From Anaerotruncus rubiinfantis (lineage in GTDB: Bacteria > Bacillota > Clostridia > Oscillospirales > Ruminococcaceae): a stretch of 64,000 nucleotides of DNA. A program made the position numbers and the translations under genes. Positions 46,317 through 55,016 of the stretch are shown here, piece after piece. How positions within the stretch are numbered: the stretch's first letter is position 1; each line of letters opens with the position of its first letter. The DNA lies in assembly GCF_900078395.1 (NCBI RefSeq), contig NZ_FKLA01000008.1, positions 509,045 through 573,044 of the forward strand, given 5' to 3'. The notes below the pieces were generated by a model. The model did no database searches. It saw only the letters and a list, made by a program, of their open reading frames with translations, and was not told the DNA's origin.

Positions 46317-47450
46317 ATGTTACAATTTGAAGAACTGCGGCTGCGGCTGGAGGGGCATAAGGACGAGCTTGCCGACCTGGCGCAGGCGATCGGTTACGAA
46401 GGGCTCAGGCGCAAGCTGGCCGAGCTGGAGGAAAAGACCACTGTCCCTGGCTTCTGGAACGACGTGGAAAAATCCCAGCAGAACCAGCTCGAGACCGCCA
46501 AGGTCCGCGCCAAGCTGGAGGGCTGCGACGGGCTCGGCCGCCTTTACGATGACACGCTGACCCTCATCGAGCTGGCTAATGAGGAGGAGGACGAGTCGGT
46601 CTATCCGGAAGCGCTGGCGGATGTGGAAAAATTTGAACAGGAGCTGGAGACCCAGAAGCTTTCGACCCTGCTGACCGGCGAATACGATGCGAACAACGCA
46701 ATCCTCACCTTCCATGCGGGCGCGGGCGGCACCGAGGCGCAGGACTGGGCCCAGATGCTTTACCGGATGTATACCCGATGGTCCGAGCGCCATGGCTATA
46801 AATATCGAATTCTTGATTATCTCGACGGGGATGAGGCTGGCATCAAGAGCGCGTCGATCCTGATCGAAGGCACCAACGCTTACGGCTTCCTGCGTTCCGA
46901 ATCGGGCGTGCACCGGCTGGTGCGCGTCTCGCCATTCGATGCGTCCGGCCGGCGGCACACCTCGTTCGCGTCGCTCGAGGTCATCCCCGAGCTGCCGGAT
47001 GACAAGACAGTGGAAATTGACCCTGAGGATATCAAGATGGAAGTGTTCCGTTCGTCCGGCGCGGGCGGCCAGCACATCAATAAAACCTCCTCGGCGGTGC
47101 GCCTCATCCATATCCCGACCGGCATCGTGGTCTCCTGCCAGAATGAGCGCAGCCAGTTCCAGAACCGCGAGATGTGTATGAAGATGCTGACCGCGAAGCT
47201 GGTGGAAATCAAGGAGCGCGAGCACCTCGAAAACATCAACGAGATCAAGGGCGAGCAGATGCAGATTGCGTGGGGCTCGCAGATCCGTTCTTATGTGTTC
47301 ATGCCTTACACCCTGGCCAAAGACCACCGCACCGGTTTTGAGATGGGCAACATCAATGCGGTGATGGACGGCGACCTCGATGGATTTATCAACGCCTACC
47401 TCAAGGCGGCGAGCCTCGGCACGCTCGGCAGCGGCGGCGCGGACGACTGA
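46317..47450 (+). CDS. prfB: Peptide chain release factor 2
   Basis: A 377-residue RF2 with the GGQ loop (SSGAGGQHINKTSSAVRL) and, before it, the SPF-type codon-recognition motif (RVSPFDASGRRHTSF). The reading frame is uninterrupted from the N-terminus, so the programmed +1 frameshift with in-frame UGA found in most prfB genes is absent. A TTG at 46284 would add 11 residues, but 46317 (MLQFEELRLRLEGHK) matches the family start. Confidence 0.95.
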   Translation: MLQFEELRLRLEGHKDELADLAQAIGYEGLRRKLAELEEKTTVPGFWNDVEKSQQNQLETAKVRAKLEGCDGLGRLYDDTLTLIELANEEEDESVYPEALADVEKFEQELETQKLSTLLTGEYDANNAILTFHAGAGGTEAQDWAQMLYRMYTRWSERHGYKYRILDYLDGDEAGIKSASILIEGTNAYGFLRSESGVHRLVRVSPFDASGRRHTSFASLEVIPELPDDKTVEIDPEDIKMEVFRSSGAGGQHINKTSSAVRLIHIPTGIVVSCQNERSQFQNREMCMKMLTAKLVEIKEREHLENINEIKGEQMQIAWGSQIRSYVFMPYTLAKDHRTGFEMGNINAVMDGDLDGFINAYLKAASLGTLGSGGADD

Positions 47451-47478
47451 TCGGATGACGAAATTGGGGGAAAGCGGT

Positions 47479-47892
47479 ATGTGGGCGGTCTATGCGGTTG
47501 GCTCGGCGGTGTTTGCTGCGCTGACCTCGATCCTGGCAAAGATCGGCATTGAAAATGTAAACTCAAACCTGGCCACCGCCATCCGGACAGTGGTGGTGCT
47601 GGTGCTCGCGTGGGGGATGGTGTTCCTGACCGGAAGCCAGAGCGGCATCAAGGATATTTCCCAGAAAAGTATGCTGTTCCTGGTGCTTTCCGGGCTTGCG
47701 ACCGGGCTTTCCTGGCTCTGCTACTACAGAGCGCTGCAGATTGGGCAAGCGAGCAAGGTGGTCCCGATTGACAAATGCAGCGTGATCATCACGCTGGTGA
47801 TGGCCTTTCTCATCCTGCATGAGCCGTTCACCGTGAAGGCGCTGATCGGATCGTTCCTGATCCTGGCGGGCACCCTGTTTATGGTACTGTAA
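47479..47892 (+). CDS. Single-domain EamA membrane protein
   Basis: A 137-residue protein with four to five hydrophobic helices and one EamA repeat (VGSAVFAALTSILAKIGIENV, LSGLATGLSWLCYYRALQIG). Half-size EamA proteins dimerise. Some carry undecaprenyl-linked sugars or amines. GGGGGA lies before the ATG at 47479. It follows prfB by 28 bases and ends in its own terminator. Confidence 0.8.
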   Translation: MWAVYAVGSAVFAALTSILAKIGIENVNSNLATAIRTVVVLVLAWGMVFLTGSQSGIKDISQKSMLFLVLSGLATGLSWLCYYRALQIGQASKVVPIDKCSVIITLVMAFLILHEPFTVKALIGSFLILAGTLFMVL

Positions 47893-47903
47893 TAAAAATT
47901 GCA

Positions 47904-47941
47904 CAAAGGCTCTCCGGCCTTTTCTGGCCGGAGAGCCTTTG
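47904..47941 (+). terminator. Intrinsic terminator
   Basis: A 16-bp stem, CAAAGGCTCTCCGGCC, with a 6-base loop. Confidence 0.85.
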
Positions 47942-47987
47942 TATATTTTCCGGCGGTTTCGGTCAACCTGAAACTGGGTGATAAAAT

Positions 47988-49601
47988 ATGGGAAAAAGAG
48001 CAATTTCAATCTATGTGGCGCTCGTCTTGATGTTCACGGGGCTGCTTTGCCGGATGTATATGCTTTCCGCGCAAGGGGATCTGCTCGCTTCGGCGGCGCA
48101 TAGCCAGAGCACCTATCTTCTGGACGTAGACCGGACCCGCGGACTTATTTACGACTGTAATTTAAAGCCTTTGGTGGCCCAGAAGAAACGGACGGTGGCC
48201 GCGGTGCTGCCGTCGCCGGAGGCAAACGCCGCGCTCACAGTCGCAATCCGCGAGGAAGGCGAACAGTTCGATTTCGACCCGCAGGCGCAGAAGCCGTACA
48301 CTGTACCTCTGGAGGAGGCTTCGGTCTATGCGAAAAATGTGGATATGTTCGACGTGGTACAGCGGTATTCGGACGGGCAGCTCGCTCCGCACATCATCGG
48401 TTACCTGAATCCTGAAAAGACCGATGGCGCTGCGGGGATCGAGATGGCTTACAACGATCTGCTGCGGCAGTATGACGGCAGCTTGCAGCTGCGGTATACG
48501 CTCGATGCGGTCGGCCGTACGATGTCGACCATGGCGCCTGAGGTGGTGAAAAACAACTACGAGAGCGATGGCGGCGTGGTGCTGACCCTAGACGCGGACA
48601 TCCAGTGGGCGGCGCAGTATGCGATGCGGGAGGTGGAAAAAGGAGCGGCGGTTGTGATGGATGTGGAAAACGGGAACATCTTGGCTTCTGTTTCGATGCC
48701 CGCTTATGATCCAAACGATCTGGCGGCCAGCCTCAAGGACCCGGACAGCCCGTTCGTCAACCGTGCGTTTTCGCAGTACAGCGTCGGCTCTACCTTCAAG
48801 CTTGTGACCGCTGCGGCAGCGCTTGAATCTGGGATCGGACGTTTTGCGCCTTATAACTGCGAAGGATATATCGATGTGGACGGACATATCTTTTACTGCC
48901 ACTGGCGCAACGGCCACGGCGAGATCGACATGAAAAAAGCGGTCGAGGTTTCCTGCAACCCGTTTTTTATCAATCTGGGGCTTGAAACAGGCGGAAAGCG
49001 GATCGTTTCAATGGCTCGTGACATCGGATTTACCCGCGCCGCGCAGTTCACCGACGACATCAAAACCCAGAGCGGCACCCTTCCGGACGAAGCGGAACTC
49101 GAGAACCCTGCAGCGGTTGCAAACCTTTCGTTTGGACAAGGAAGCCTGACCGCGACGCCGGTGCAGATCGCGCAGATGATCTGCACCGTGGCAAACGGCG
49201 GCTACGCGGTCACGCCGCGGCTGGTGGAGGGGTTTACCGACAACGGCCGCACCATCTATGAGCATGCGACTGCCTATGCGCCGAACAGGGTTTTTTCAAA
49301 GCGCACCTCGGACATCCTGCGGGAATTTCTCGTGGGAAATGTGGAGAACGGCAGCGGCAGGCCGGCCAAGCCGAATTACAGCACGGCGGGCGGAAAGACC
49401 GCTTCGGCGCAGACCGGCATCTACCGCACCCCGGGCGATGAGGACAGCGAGATCGTACACGCCTGGTTCGCGGGATATTTCCCTGCGGAATCGCCAAAAT
49501 ATGCGATTGCCGTGCTGGTGGAGGGCGGCGAATCCGGACAGGACGTGGCGGGTCCTATCTTTAAGCGGATCGCGGATGGGATTTACCTTTCAAAATCCTG
49601 A
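47988..49601 (+). CDS. Class B penicillin-binding protein (transpeptidase), altered KTG motif
   Basis: A 537-residue monofunctional PBP with an N-terminal membrane anchor (residues 4-24). The dimerisation-type domain contains RGLIYDCNLKPLV. The transpeptidase has active-site SVGSTFKL, SCN and a third motif KTASAQTG in place of the usual KTGTAQTG. It has no PASTA domains. It is probably a SpoVD/FtsI-like cell-wall crosslinking enzyme. The Gly-to-Ala and Thr-to-Ser changes at the beta3 motif are unusual and could alter beta-lactam binding. It has no close operon partner. Confidence 0.9.
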   Translation: MGKRAISIYVALVLMFTGLLCRMYMLSAQGDLLASAAHSQSTYLLDVDRTRGLIYDCNLKPLVAQKKRTVAAVLPSPEANAALTVAIREEGEQFDFDPQAQKPYTVPLEEASVYAKNVDMFDVVQRYSDGQLAPHIIGYLNPEKTDGAAGIEMAYNDLLRQYDGSLQLRYTLDAVGRTMSTMAPEVVKNNYESDGGVVLTLDADIQWAAQYAMREVEKGAAVVMDVENGNILASVSMPAYDPNDLAASLKDPDSPFVNRAFSQYSVGSTFKLVTAAAALESGIGRFAPYNCEGYIDVDGHIFYCHWRNGHGEIDMKKAVEVSCNPFFINLGLETGGKRIVSMARDIGFTRAAQFTDDIKTQSGTLPDEAELENPAAVANLSFGQGSLTATPVQIAQMICTVANGGYAVTPRLVEGFTDNGRTIYEHATAYAPNRVFSKRTSDILREFLVGNVENGSGRPAKPNYSTAGGKTASAQTGIYRTPGDEDSEIVHAWFAGYFPAESPKYAIAVLVEGGESGQDVAGPIFKRIADGIYLSKS

Positions 49602-49608
49602 CGGCGGC

Positions 49609-49637
49609 TTGTCTTTGCAGCTAAAATATGGTATGAT
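49609..49637 (+). promoter_or_regulatory. Promoter of degV
   Basis: TTGTCT, a 17-bp spacer and TATGAT. Confidence 0.6.
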
Positions 49638-49674
49638 ATATTGGATAGAATGACTGCCTGAGGAGGGCGAGCCG

Positions 49675-50541
49675 ATGCGAAATTACCTCGTTGTCACCGA
49701 TTCCAATGCGGATCTGGTTCCCGGATATGCGGCCGCGAACGACGTCATTGAGATGGAGCTGACCTATACCCTGGATGACAAAACTTATTACTGCAACGAT
49801 CCGGCGCTTTCCCGTCCGGAGTTTTATGCCCGGATGCGGGCCGGCAAGATGCCGATCACCGCACAGATCAATCTGGAGAGCGCGAAAGCGATCATGGGGC
49901 CCGCGCTCGAAGCTGGAAACGACCTGCTTTGCGTGATGTTTTCGTCGGCGCTTTCCGGCACTTACAACAGTGTGCGGCTGGCGGCGGAGGAGCTCGCGCA
50001 GGAGCATCCTGAGGCGAAGATCATCGTCCTGGATAGCTTGGCTGCTTCGGCAGGGCAGGGGATGCTGGTGGCGCGCGCGGTCGGCTACAAGGCACAGGGA
50101 TTGACAATCGACGAAGCGGCGCGGCGCCTGCGCGCGGATATTCCACATCTGGCGCACCTGTTCACGGTGGACGACCTGAACCACCTGCACCGCGGCGGCC
50201 GCGTCTCGGCCGCGACAGCGCTTTTCGGCACGATGCTCGGCATCAAGCCAGTGCTGCACGTCGACGACGAAGGGCGTCTCGTCCCAACCGGCAAGGTGCG
50301 CGGCCGGCGCGCTTCGCTGCTTGCGCTGGTGGACGGGATGGAACAGCAGATCGACCGGGAACGCTGCGACTGCTTCGCCCTGAGCCATGGAGACTGCATT
50401 GATGACGCGCAGTTTGTGGCGGACGAGGTCTGCAAACGCTTTGGCCTGAAAAACTACACGATCAGCTATGTCGGCCCGACGGTCGGCGCGCATTCCGGTC
50501 CTGGGACTGTGGCGCTCTTTTTCTATGCAAAATATAAATAG
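49675..50541 (+). CDS. DegV-family fatty-acid-binding protein
   Basis: A 288-residue DegV protein: VVTDSNADLVPGYAAAND, SSALSGTYNSVRLAAEEL, FTVDDLNHLHRGGRVSAATALFG. The family (FakB-type) binds fatty acids and can hand them to FakA kinase. Its stop overlaps the next small lipoprotein gene. Confidence 0.92.
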   Translation: MRNYLVVTDSNADLVPGYAAANDVIEMELTYTLDDKTYYCNDPALSRPEFYARMRAGKMPITAQINLESAKAIMGPALEAGNDLLCVMFSSALSGTYNSVRLAAEELAQEHPEAKIIVLDSLAASAGQGMLVARAVGYKAQGLTIDEAARRLRADIPHLAHLFTVDDLNHLHRGGRVSAATALFGTMLGIKPVLHVDDEGRLVPTGKVRGRRASLLALVDGMEQQIDRERCDCFALSHGDCIDDAQFVADEVCKRFGLKNYTISYVGPTVGAHSGPGTVALFFYAKYK

Positions 50542-50881
50542 GCGATCCACATTGATAAAGTGGATGGCAGCGCTGTTTACGGCGCTGATGCTGCTCGCGG
50601 GATGCGATGCGCCGGGAAAGGACGAGGGCCGCTACCATGCGGTCTATGCGGTCGCCGCGACCTTTCCGGAACGCGAACGGGACGAAATCGTGATCCGCAA
50701 CGGCTGGTCCGCGCAGTATTGTGAGAATCCGGACGGCGTGTGGCTTCTGATGGCGGATGGCGAAGAGCCGTTTCTATTCACCGGGCCGTGCTGGCTGGTG
50801 CGCGGGCCACAGGCAAAGGATTACCCGGCCTACTGTGTGACAACCGGCTGGACGGTAGCGGGAATTCTTGCGGAAGAATGA
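50525..50881 (+). CDS. Small putative lipoprotein
   Basis: A 118-residue protein with a lipoprotein signal (MAALFTALMLLAGC, lipobox LAGC). The body has no recognised domain: EIVIRNGWSAQYCENPDGVW and CWLVRGPQAKDYPAYCVTTGW with three cysteines. The start is uncertain. The ATG at 50525 overlaps degV; TTG at 50552 is an alternative. Probably co-transcribed with degV. Confidence 0.6.
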   Translation: MQNINRRSTLIKWMAALFTALMLLAGCDAPGKDEGRYHAVYAVAATFPERERDEIVIRNGWSAQYCENPDGVWLLMADGEEPFLFTGPCWLVRGPQAKDYPAYCVTTGWTVAGILAEE

Positions 50882-50890
50882 AATCCGTAG

Positions 50891-50919
50891 TTGAAATCGT
50901 AGCTTTCCTGTGCTATAAT
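50891..50919 (+). promoter_or_regulatory. Promoter of the SRP RNA
   Basis: TTGAAA, a 17-bp spacer and TATAAT, about 30 bases upstream of the SRP RNA stem. Confidence 0.85.
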
Positions 50920-50944
50920 ATTCTGGCTATGTAAAATCAGCATG

Positions 50945-51094
50945 ATCCATGTGTGCCCAGACATGCGGGTATGCGGGTCCTGTGCGACAGAGCGCCGTGA
51001 ACCATGTCAGGCGGGGAACCGAGCAGCATTAAGCGGTTTGTGATGTGCGCCGCAGGTAATCTGCATGTCCGCATTTGTGGGCACACATTTTTGT
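50945..51094 (+). ncRNA. ffs: Signal recognition particle RNA
   Basis: About 145 nt directly upstream of dnaX, a common SRP RNA location. The ends pair (GTGTGCCCAGACATGCGG with CCGCATTTGTGGGCACAC). The conserved Ffh-binding tip reads ACCATGTCAGGCGGGGAACC then GAGCAGCATTAAGC, with a GGAA tetraloop flanked by CGG/CCG. It lacks the long Alu-like extension of Bacillus scRNA. An open frame from 51004 through here is only an artefact of the dnaX frame. Confidence 0.9.
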
Positions 51095-51123
51095 GTCAAA
51101 AAACCGGAACGGAGGTGGGAGGA

Positions 51124-52719
51124 ATGTATCAGGCCCTTTACCGCAAATGGCGGCCGAAGGACTTTGAGGATGTGGTTGGACAGGATCATATCACCGTAAC
51201 CCTCAAAAATGAGGTGGCTTCGGGAAAATTCTCCCACGCCTATCTGTTCACCGGTTCGCGCGGCACCGGCAAAACCACCTGTTCGAAGATCATTGCCAAG
51301 GCGGTCAACTGCCTGCATCCGGTCGATGGAAACCCCTGCAACGAATGCGAGATCTGCCGCGGCATTGATGAGGGTTCGATCCTCGACGTGGTTGAAATCG
51401 ACGCGGCCAGCAACAACGGCGTTGACAACATCCGCCAGCTGCGCGAAGAGGCGTATTTCATGCCTTCGGTGGCAAAATACCGAGTGTACATCCTCGACGA
51501 GTGCCACATGCTTTCGGCCGGCGCGGTCAACGCCCTGCTGAAAATTTTGGAGGAACCGCCGGAGCATGTCATCTTCATCCTGGCGACCACCGAAATCCAC
51601 AAGGTGCTTCCGACCATCCTGTCCCGCTGCCAGCGGTTTGACTTTAAACGTATCAAATCCCGCACGATTGCCGACCGGCTTTTGTATGTGGCCGGGGAGG
51701 AGGGCTTTTTGCTCACGGACGACGCGGCGCTCCTGATCGCCCGCCTTTCGGACGGCGGCATGCGCGATGCGCTTTCGCTGCTCGACCTGTGCACCTCTTA
51801 CACCGGTGAGATCAACGTGCGGACGGTGACTGAAGCGGCCGGGCTTGCCGGGCAGGGGCATCTGTTCGATCTCGCTGCCGCCGCGATTGCGAAGGATCCC
51901 ACCGCCGCCTTGCGCACCGTCGAGGCGCTCAGCGAAAATTCGGTGGACTTCGCGCGGCTCACAGAGCAGCTTGTGGGGCATTTTCGCAACTTGATGCTTG
52001 TGAAAACGGTGAAGGAGCCGGAGGAGCTTGTGCAGGCGACGCCGGAGGATCTCGAACGCCTGCGTACGCAGGCGAAAGGGATCACCCTGCCGCAGGTGCT
52101 CATGGCGATCGACCTTCTGCAGGAGACGATGGGGAAAATTTCCCGTACCGCCTTTAAACGCACCGAATTTGAGATGGCGCTTATCCGCCTTTGCGATCAA
52201 CAGCTTGGAGGCGGCCTGGAGGGCGTACTCGACCGACTGGAGAAGCTCGAACGCGCGGTGCGCACAGGCGTGCGGCCCGCGGCGCCGGAGCAGCCGGAGG
52301 CGGCAGCGAAGCCCGCGCAGGCCGGCGAAACGGCGAATTTGTCCGGGCAGGCGGCAGCGCCAAGCGCGCCAAAACCGGGAACCTCCGAAGTGATGCCGTT
52401 TCCCGACTGGGCGAAGGTGCTTTCCGAGCTGCAGCCGCACAACGGCGCGCTCTACGGCGCGATGATCGATTCGCGGGCGTATACGAGCGGCGACCTGATG
52501 CTGATCGACTGCGCGAACGACATGTTCCGCCAGCTTTTACGCACCAGCATCGCGGCAAAGGAGAGCTTGCGTGACGCGATCCTCGCGGTCACCGGCCGCA
52601 AATACAATCTGGGACCCTATAATCCCCAAAAGCACACCGTCGCCCAGAAAACGGACGACCCGCTCGAGGGACTTTTGAAGAAGGCGAGCGAACTGAACGT
52701 TCCGCTCGAACTCAAGTAA
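51124..52719 (+). CDS. dnaX: DNA polymerase III gamma/tau subunit
   Basis: A 531-residue clamp-loader subunit: MYQALYRKWRPKDFEDVVGQ, Walker A GSRGTGKT near residue 45, four-cysteine zinc site (CNECEICRGI), DECHMLSAGAVNALLKILEEPP, and a sensor SRCQRFDF. An alanine/proline/glutamate-rich tau linker (about 370-430) precedes the C-terminal domain. GGAGG lies before the ATG. It is in an operon with ybaB and recR. Confidence 0.96.
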   Translation: MYQALYRKWRPKDFEDVVGQDHITVTLKNEVASGKFSHAYLFTGSRGTGKTTCSKIIAKAVNCLHPVDGNPCNECEICRGIDEGSILDVVEIDAASNNGVDNIRQLREEAYFMPSVAKYRVYILDECHMLSAGAVNALLKILEEPPEHVIFILATTEIHKVLPTILSRCQRFDFKRIKSRTIADRLLYVAGEEGFLLTDDAALLIARLSDGGMRDALSLLDLCTSYTGEINVRTVTEAAGLAGQGHLFDLAAAAIAKDPTAALRTVEALSENSVDFARLTEQLVGHFRNLMLVKTVKEPEELVQATPEDLERLRTQAKGITLPQVLMAIDLLQETMGKISRTAFKRTEFEMALIRLCDQQLGGGLEGVLDRLEKLERAVRTGVRPAAPEQPEAAAKPAQAGETANLSGQAAAPSAPKPGTSEVMPFPDWAKVLSELQPHNGALYGAMIDSRAYTSGDLMLIDCANDMFRQLLRTSIAAKESLRDAILAVTGRKYNLGPYNPQKHTVAQKTDDPLEGLLKKASELNVPLELK

Positions 52720-52743
52720 ACAATATTTGGAGGAATCATAAAG

Positions 52744-53094
52744 ATGAAAGCAAGGCTTCCGAAAGGCATGGGCGGCGGCGCCCCGAACAATATGAACGCA
52801 ATGATCCGTCAGGCGCAGAAGATCCAGGAGGATATGCGCAAGAAACAGGAAGAACTGGCAGAGATGGACTTCAAAACCACCGCTGGCGGCGGCATGGTGG
52901 AAGTGACCATCAGCGGCAAGAAAGAGCTCAAGGAGCTGATCCTCAAACCGGAAGTGGTCAATCCGGACGACATCGAGATGCTGCAGGACCTGATCATGGC
53001 TGCGGTCAACGAAGCGATCCGCACGGTGGAGGATACAACCAACGCCGAAATGGACAAAATCGCGGGCGGGCTGAACGTTCCGGGCGTGGTTTAA
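52744..53094 (+). CDS. ybaB: YbaB/EbfC nucleoid-associated protein
   Basis: A 116-residue YbaB family DNA-binding protein (MIRQAQKIQEDMRKKQEELAEM, GGGMVEVTISGKKELKEL, DLIMAAVNEAI). It lies between dnaX and recR, the conserved order. GGAGG lies ten bases before the ATG. Confidence 0.95.
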   Translation: MKARLPKGMGGGAPNNMNAMIRQAQKIQEDMRKKQEELAEMDFKTTAGGGMVEVTISGKKELKELILKPEVVNPDDIEMLQDLIMAAVNEAIRTVEDTTNAEMDKIAGGLNVPGVV

Positions 53095-53106
53095 CCTTTC
53101 AAAGAG

Positions 53107-53706
53107 ATGACATACAATGTAATACCGCTGACAAAACTGATCGAACAGTTTGAACGGCTGCCCGGCATTGGCCGCAAAAGTGCGCAGCGCCTGGCGTTTC
53201 ATGTCCTGTCGCTGCCGCGGGAGAAGGCGCAGGAATTTGCGGATGCGATTTTGGAAGCGCATGACAAGATTAAAAAATGCAAAATCTGTCAAAGCTTAAC
53301 CGAGAGCGAGGTCTGCCCGATCTGTTCGGATACGGCCCGTGACCGCGGCATCGTCTGTGTGGTGGAAAACTCCCAGGACGTGATCGCTTTTGAGCGCACC
53401 CGTGAATATCATGGGCTTTATCATGTGCTGCATGGGCTCATTTCCCCGATGGACGGGGTCGGGCCGGATCAGCTCTACATCAAGGAACTGCTTTCCCGCA
53501 TGGGGTCCGGCGAGATCGCCGAGGTGGTCATGGCCACCAATCCGACCGTCGAAGGCGAAGCCACCGCGATGTATATCGCGCGGCTTTTAAAACCGATGGG
53601 TGTGAAGGTGACCCGGCTTGCCTATGGCATTCCGGTGGGCGGGAATCTCGAATACGCGGATGAAGTGACCCTTTACCGTGCGCTCGAAGGCAGAAGCGAG
53701 ATATGA
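53107..53706 (+). CDS. recR: Recombination protein RecR
   Basis: A 199-residue RecR: HhH motif (LPGIGRKSAQRLAFHVL), C4 zinc finger (CKICQSLTESEVCPIC), and Toprim domain (CVVENSQDVIAFERT, ATNPTVEGEATAMYIARLL). It works with RecO in RecA loading. Confidence 0.97.
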   Translation: MTYNVIPLTKLIEQFERLPGIGRKSAQRLAFHVLSLPREKAQEFADAILEAHDKIKKCKICQSLTESEVCPICSDTARDRGIVCVVENSQDVIAFERTREYHGLYHVLHGLISPMDGVGPDQLYIKELLSRMGSGEIAEVVMATNPTVEGEATAMYIARLLKPMGVKVTRLAYGIPVGGNLEYADEVTLYRALEGRSEI

Positions 53707-53716
53707 GGGAATTTGG

Positions 53717-54115
53717 ATGTCAAAACTAGAAGGACGCGGCGCTGAAGAGCTCAAACGGATTGTCAAGTTCGGGATCACCGGCGTGGGGAACACGTTGGTG
53801 GATATGGCCGTCGGCGCGCTGCTTTTGTTTCTCGGCGTGAACGTCTACGCATCGAAATGCGTGGGCTACTGTGCCGGGATGCTCAACAGCTACCTGATCA
53901 ACCGGAAGTGGACCTTCCAGACGAAGGACCGGTTCTTCAGCCTGCAGATGGTGCGTTTTATCGCCACCAACCTGATCGTCCTGGCGGTTAGTATGGTGCT
54001 CATCAAGGTGTTCGTGGAATTTTTGGCACTGAGTGATCTTTGGGCAATGTTGATTTCCACCTGCTGCACGATGGCGCTCAATTTCATCATCAGCCGGCTG
54101 TGGGTATTCAAATGA
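53717..54115 (+). CDS. GtrA-family membrane protein
   Basis: A 132-residue protein with four hydrophobic helices of the GtrA family (FGITGVGNTLVDMAVGALL, GMLNSYLINRKWTF, NFIISRLWVF), implicated in flipping lipid-linked sugars or transport. GAGGG lies 8-10 bases before the ATG. It is co-directional and close to recR. Confidence 0.88.
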   Translation: MSKLEGRGAEELKRIVKFGITGVGNTLVDMAVGALLLFLGVNVYASKCVGYCAGMLNSYLINRKWTFQTKDRFFSLQMVRFIATNLIVLAVSMVLIKVFVEFLALSDLWAMLISTCCTMALNFIISRLWVFK

Positions 54116-54156
54116 CAAAACTGCGCATCCGCGCATGACAGAAGGAGGGGAGCCTA

Positions 54157-54624
54157 TTGGAACGCGCTTCCACCAAAACGATCACCTTAAACCGCAAGGC
54201 GCGGCATGAATATTTTGTGGAGGACAGCTTTGAAGCCGGGATCGAACTCTGCGGCACCGAAGTGAAGTCGTTGCGCAAAGGCTCCTGCAACTTGAAGGAC
54301 AGCTGGTGCGACATCGATCACGGGGAGCTTTACATCAAGCAGATGCACATTTCCCCCTATGAGCAGGGCAATATCTTCAACCGGGATCCTTACCGGCCGC
54401 GAAAACTCCTGATGCACCGGCGTGAGATCGCCAAACTTGCGGCGCTCGTGGCTCAGCAGGGTTATACGCTGATCCCTTTGTCTCTCTATTTCAAAGATTC
54501 CAAGGTGAAGGTGCAGCTGGGACTCTGCAAAGGCAAAAAACTGCACGACAAACGCGACGATATGGCACGTCGCGACGCGCAGCGTGACATTGACCGCGCT
54601 CTGCGCGATAGACAAAGAAATTAA
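54157..54624 (+). CDS. smpB: SsrA-binding protein SmpB
   Basis: A 155-residue SmpB: KTITLNRKARHEYFVED, GIELCGTEVKSLRKGSCNLKDSW, and the C-terminal basic tail (KLHDKRDDMARRDAQRDIDR). It recruits tmRNA to stalled ribosomes. The TTG at 54157 follows GGAGGGGAG. The tmRNA gene lies 44 bases downstream. Confidence 0.96.
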   Translation: MERASTKTITLNRKARHEYFVEDSFEAGIELCGTEVKSLRKGSCNLKDSWCDIDHGELYIKQMHISPYEQGNIFNRDPYRPRKLLMHRREIAKLAALVAQQGYTLIPLSLYFKDSKVKVQLGLCKGKKLHDKRDDMARRDAQRDIDRALRDRQRN

Positions 54625-54668
54625 TTTCTGCTATAATAAATCCGGAGGATGACTGCCATCCTCTTTAT

Positions 54669-55016
54669 GGGGTCGTAAAGGTTTCGACGGGGATTCTGAA
54701 GTATGAGTAGCGAGTAGAGGAGCATGACCTCTATAAAACATGACGTTTTTAAAGTAAACGACAACGATACTTTAGCTTTTGCGGCTTAATTAAGCCGTCG
54801 TCCTACCGCGGAGTACCACGGCCGCGGATAGGGCGTCGATTAGTGGTGAACGATCTTGCGGAGCGGCCTCGTACGCATGATTGTATCAGGGGATACCGAG
54901 CTGCGTAGCCTGTCGGCTGGCGACGCGGCAAGGGAATTTTAAAAAACCGACTGCACTCGGAGAAACTTATATGGACGGGTTTTCGGACAGGGGTTCGATT
55001 CCCCTCGGCTCCACCA
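54669..55016 (+). ncRNA. ssrA: Transfer-messenger RNA (ssrA)
   Basis: A 348-nt tmRNA with encoded CCA. The tRNA-like ends pair (GGGGTCG with CGGCTCC), with GGTTTCGACGG near the 5' end and the T-arm GGTTCGATTCCCC. The tag frame 54755-54787 encodes NDNDTLAFAA followed by TAA. The resume codon may be the preceding GTA or a one-codon-shifted alanine-like position. It is the integration target of the prophage: sequence after 55016 is element DNA. Confidence 0.95.

Noticed and set aside
51004..51123. N-terminal extension of dnaX
   Set aside because: This stretch is the SRP RNA. DnaX homologues start at MYQALYRKWRP and the SD lies directly before 51124.
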